Notes under the pieces: model-generated
What the model was told of the DNA's origin: nothing
The model's input: only the letters and a program-made list of their open reading frames with translations
Database searches by the model: none
DNA from: Georgenia subflava
GTDB taxonomy: Bacteria; Actinomycetota; Actinomycetes; Actinomycetales; Actinomycetaceae
DNA: 64,000 nucleotides
Reading direction: 5' to 3'
NCBI RefSeq assembly: GCF_009193155.1
Contig: NZ_VUKD01000002.1
Span: 62,001-126,000, forward strand
Part shown: positions 61,376 to 64,000 of the stretch, piece by piece
Layout of the letters: the number at the start of each line of letters is the position of its first letter
Numbering within the stretch: position 1 is the stretch's first letter
Program-made: the position numbers and the translations under genes

Positions 61376-63691
61376 ATGACTGACGTGGCCGAGCAGCTGC
61401 CGGACACGGTCGAGCACGCGGCAGCCACCCCCGAGGTGGACCTGCCCTACCGCGAGCTCGGGCTCAAGACCGACGAGTACGACGGCATCGTCGCCATCCT
61501 CGGCCGGCGGCCCACCGCCGCCGAGCTGGCGATGTACTCGGTGATGTGGTCCGAGCACTGCTCCTACAAGTCCTCCAAGAACCACCTGCGCCAGTTCGGC
61601 CAGAAGACCACCGAGAAGATGCGCGAGCACCTGCTGGTGGGCATCGGCGAGAACGCCGGCGTCGTCGACATCGGGCAGGGCTGGGCGGTGACCTTCAAGG
61701 TCGAGTCGCACAACCACCCCAGCTACGTCGAGCCCTACCAGGGCGCCGCCACCGGCGTCGGCGGCATCGTCCGCGACATCATCTCCATGGGCGCGCGGCC
61801 GGTCGCCGTGATGGACCAGCTGCGCTTCGGCGCCATCGACCACCCCGACACCGCGCGGGTGGTGCACGGCGTCGTCGCCGGCGTGGGTGGCTACGGCAAC
61901 TGCCTGGGCCTGCCGAACATCGGCGGCGAGGTCGACTTCGACCCCTCCTACCAGGGCAACCCGCTCGTGAACGCCCTCTGCCTGGGCGTGCTGCGGCACG
62001 AGGACATCCACCTGGCCAACGCCTCCGGCACCGGCAACAAGATCGTGCTCTTCGGCGCCCGCACCGGCGGCGACGGCATCGGCGGCGCGTCCATCCTGGC
62101 GTCCGAGACCTTCGAGGGCGGCATGCCCGCCAAGCGGCCCAGCGTCCAGGTGGGCGACCCGTTCATGGAGAAGGTCCTCATCGAGTGCTGCCTCGACCTC
62201 TTCGCCGCCGGCGTCGTCGAGGGCATCCAGGACCTCGGGGCCGCCGGCATCTCCTGCGCCACCTCCGAGCTGGCCTCCAACGGCGACGGCGGCATGCACG
62301 TCGACCTGGAGAACGTCCTGCTGCGCGATCCCACCCTGACGGCCGGCGAGATCCTCATGAGCGAGTCGCAGGAGCGCATGATGGCCGTGGTGGCTCCCGA
62401 CAAGCTCGAGGAGTTCCTCGCCATCACCCGCCGCTGGGACGTCGAGACGGCCGTGATCGGCGAGGTCACCGGCACCGGGCGCCTGACGATCGACCACCAC
62501 GGCCACCGCATCGTCGACGTCGACCCGCGGACCGTCGCGCACGAGGGACCCGTCTACGACCGCCCGTACGCACGGCCCGCCTGGCAGGACGAGCTCAACG
62601 ACGACGCCGCCTCCGCCCAGCACCTGCCGCGGCCGACGTCGGGCGAGGAGCTGCGCGCCCAGCTGCTGCGGCTGGTCGCCTCCCCGAACCTGGCCTCCAA
62701 GGCCTGGGTCACCGACCAGTACGACAGGTACGTCCAGGGCAACACCGCCCTGGCACAGCCCGACGACGCCGGCGTGGTCCGCGTCGACGAGGAGAGCGGC
62801 CTCGGGGTCGCGATGTCCACCGACGCCAACGGCCGCTTCACCAAGCTGGACCCGCGCACCGGGGCGCAGCAGGCGCTGGCCGAGGCCTACCGCAACGTCG
62901 CCACGGTCGGTGCGCGGCCGCTGGCGGTGACGGACTGCCTCAACTTCGGCTCGCCCGAGGACCCGGACGCGATGTGGCAGCTCGTCGAGGCCATCACCGG
63001 CCTGGCCGACGCCTGCCAGGTGCTCGGCGTGCCGGTCACCGGCGGGAACGTCTCGCTGTACAACGGCACGGGCGAGCCCGGCCGGATCGACTCGTCGATC
63101 AACCCCACCCCCGTGGTGGGCGTCCTCGGTGTCCTCGACGACGTCTCCCGGGCCACGCCGTCGGGCTGGAGCGAGCCCGGCGCGAGCATCTTCCTGCTCG
63201 GCACCACGGCGCTGGAGCTGGACGGCTCGGCGTGGGCCGACGTCGTCCACGACCACCTCGGCGGCCGTCCGCCCGCCGTCGACCTGGCCGCCGAGCAGGC
63301 GCTGGCACAGGTGCTGGTCGGCGTCGCCGACGGCACCGCCCACGCCGCCCACGACCTCGCGACCGGCGGGCTCGCCCAGTCCCTGGTGGACGCCGCGCTG
63401 CGCTTCGGGGTCGGCGCGACGGTGGACCTGTCCGACGTGGCGGAGCGGGACGGGCTGGACCTCGCGACCCTGCTGTTCGCCGAGTCCGGGGCCCGTGCCC
63501 TGGTCGCGGTGCGCCCCGACCAGGAGGCTCGCCTCGTGGACCTGTGTGGCGAGCATCGCGTACCGTGCGCGAGGATCGGCACCACCGGTGGGGAGGAAGC
63601 GCCCGGCCTCACGATCGAGGGTGCCTTCTCCGTCGGACTGGACGAGCTGGGTCGGGCCTCCGCGGCCACCCTGCCGGAGTACTTCGGCTGA
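61376..63691 (+). CDS. purL: Phosphoribosylformylglycinamidine synthase subunit PurL
   Basis: A 771-residue small-type PurL, the catalytic subunit that makes FGAM from FGAR with ATP and ammonia from Pur[22 protein letters not shown] is the N-terminal signature (His and metal contacts). [39 protein letters not shown] and the second-half [13 protein letters not shown] and [11 protein letters not shown] follow. GGAGG precedes the ATG; TAGCCT at 61334-61339 may be the -10. It needs PurS and PurQ, encoded at 39.8-40.8 kb. Confidence 0.97.
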   Translation: MTDVAEQLPDTVEHAAATPEVDLPYRELGLKTDEYDGIVAILGRRPTAAELAMYSVMWSEHCSYKSSKNHLRQFGQKTTEKMREHLLVGIGENAGVVDIGQGWAVTFKVESHNHPSYVEPYQGAATGVGGIVRDIISMGARPVAVMDQLRFGAIDHPDTARVVHGVVAGVGGYGNCLGLPNIGGEVDFDPSYQGNPLVNALCLGVLRHEDIHLANASGTGNKIVLFGARTGGDGIGGASILASETFEGGMPAKRPSVQVGDPFMEKVLIECCLDLFAAGVVEGIQDLGAAGISCATSELASNGDGGMHVDLENVLLRDPTLTAGEILMSESQERMMAVVAPDKLEEFLAITRRWDVETAVIGEVTGTGRLTIDHHGHRIVDVDPRTVAHEGPVYDRPYARPAWQDELNDDAASAQHLPRPTSGEELRAQLLRLVASPNLASKAWVTDQYDRYVQGNTALAQPDDAGVVRVDEESGLGVAMSTDANGRFTKLDPRTGAQQALAEAYRNVATVGARPLAVTDCLNFGSPEDPDAMWQLVEAITGLADACQVLGVPVTGGNVSLYNGTGEPGRIDSSINPTPVVGVLGVLDDVSRATPSGWSEPGASIFLLGTTALELDGSAWADVVHDHLGGRPPAVDLAAEQALAQVLVGVADGTAHAAHDLATGGLAQSLVDAALRFGVGATVDLSDVAERDGLDLATLLFAESGARALVAVRPDQEARLVDLCGEHRVPCARIGTTGGEEAPGLTIEGAFSVGLDELGRASAATLPEYFG

Positions 63692-63775
63692 CACCGCCAC
63701 GACCAAGCGTCGAGCACACGAACCACCGGTGACCGCGCCGCCGAGCGCAGGTCGCCTGCGAGGAGAGAGAGCCAC

Positions 63776-64000
63776 ATGCAGCAGGAGCTCCAGGAGGTCT
63801 ACGACGAGGTCCTCCACCGCAACCACGGCGAGCCCGAGTTCCACCAGGCCGTGCGCGAGGTCCTCGAGACGCTCGGCCCGGTGGTCGACAAGCACCCCGA
63901 GTACCGCGAGCACGCCATCCTGCGACGGGTCGTCGAGCCCGAGCGGCAGATCATCTTCCGGGTGCCCTGGGTCGACGACTCCGGCCGCGTGCAGGTCAAC
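63776..64000 (+). CDS. gdhA: NADP-specific glutamate dehydrogenase, N-terminal part
   Basis: The first 75 codons, running off the window. EPEFHQAVREVLETLGPVVDKHPEYREHAILRRVVEPERQIIFRVPWVDDSGRVQVN matches the N-terminus of hexameric GdhA (VEPERxIxFRVxWVDDxGxxQVN), which makes glutamate from 2-oxoglutarate and ammonia. AGGAGAGAG precedes the ATG. The catalytic Lys lies beyond the window. Confidence 0.93.
   Translation, partial: MQQELQEVYDEVLHRNHGEPEFHQAVREVLETLGPVVDKHPEYREHAILRRVVEPERQIIFRVPWVDDSGRVQVN

Overview
The window is high-GC DNA from an actinobacterium, most likely in or near the Micrococcales. This rests on several things: very high GC with strong third-position bias; many GTG starts; many leaderless starts, with a TAnnnT-type -10 six or seven bases before the start codon; GTP-dependent PEP carboxykinase beside a RamB-like regulator; an LppM-like lipoprotein; and a thiolase/FabG4/MaoC operon of the mycobacterial fadA2-fabG4-htdX type. 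No tRNA, rRNA, CRISPR array or intact insertion sequence was recognised. The species cannot be named from the sequence alone.

Layout. 1-12.6 kb is core: exonuclease III, an SDR, pyrE, LemA, a NagD-like phosphatase, a TrmH-type methyltransferase, class II aldolase (fba), a stress-type partner-switching module (STAS / PAS-GAF-PP2C-HATPase / STAS) and purA. About 12.6-24.9 kb is accessory: lower and more mixed GC, small orphan genes, an RHH toxin-antitoxin-like pair, a broken serine recombinase, a CPBP protease, a P-loop kinase, a GIY-YIG nuclease, a WYL regulator divergent from an alpha/beta hydrolase, a superinfection-immunity-like membrane protein, GNAT acetyltransferases, and a DUF1801 gene broken by a 36-bp inversion. 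24.9-32.5 kb carries a filter-less channel-like protein, a GH16-like protein, an SRPBCC protein, the RamB-like regulator with pckG, a DUF2249 protein and an LppM-like lipoprotein.

32.7-42 kb holds de novo purine genes (purD, purC, purS, purQ) mixed with gnd, a fatty-acid desaturase, an isochorismatase-like hydrolase overlapping a nucleoside hydrolase, and ald. purL lies at the far end (61.4-63.7 kb), followed by the start of gdhA. 42-46.2 kb has an ABC-F ATPase, a MerR/TipAS regulator and an SDR. 46.3-54.8 kb is a fatty-acid degradation locus: a translationally coupled thiolase-FabG-MaoC operon, a divergent TetR regulator at a large inverted repeat, an acyl-CoA oxidase-type enzyme and a FAD oxidoreductase with an altered active site. 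54.8-61.2 kb has a secreted ScyD/ScyE-like propeller, an EIIC-like permease with an unusual N-terminal domain, a TreT-like glycosyltransferase and a DUF2804 protein.

Unusual features. Short tandem duplications are frequent between genes. In three places (HAD gene, TreT-like gene, DUF2804 gene) the copied unit is the last bases of the coding sequence, repeated just after the stop codon. Other points of interest are the microinversion in the DUF1801 gene, several near-perfect operator palindromes, a perfect 22-bp hairpin at 54.9 kb, and a 29-bp imperfect direct repeat around the recombinase remnant.
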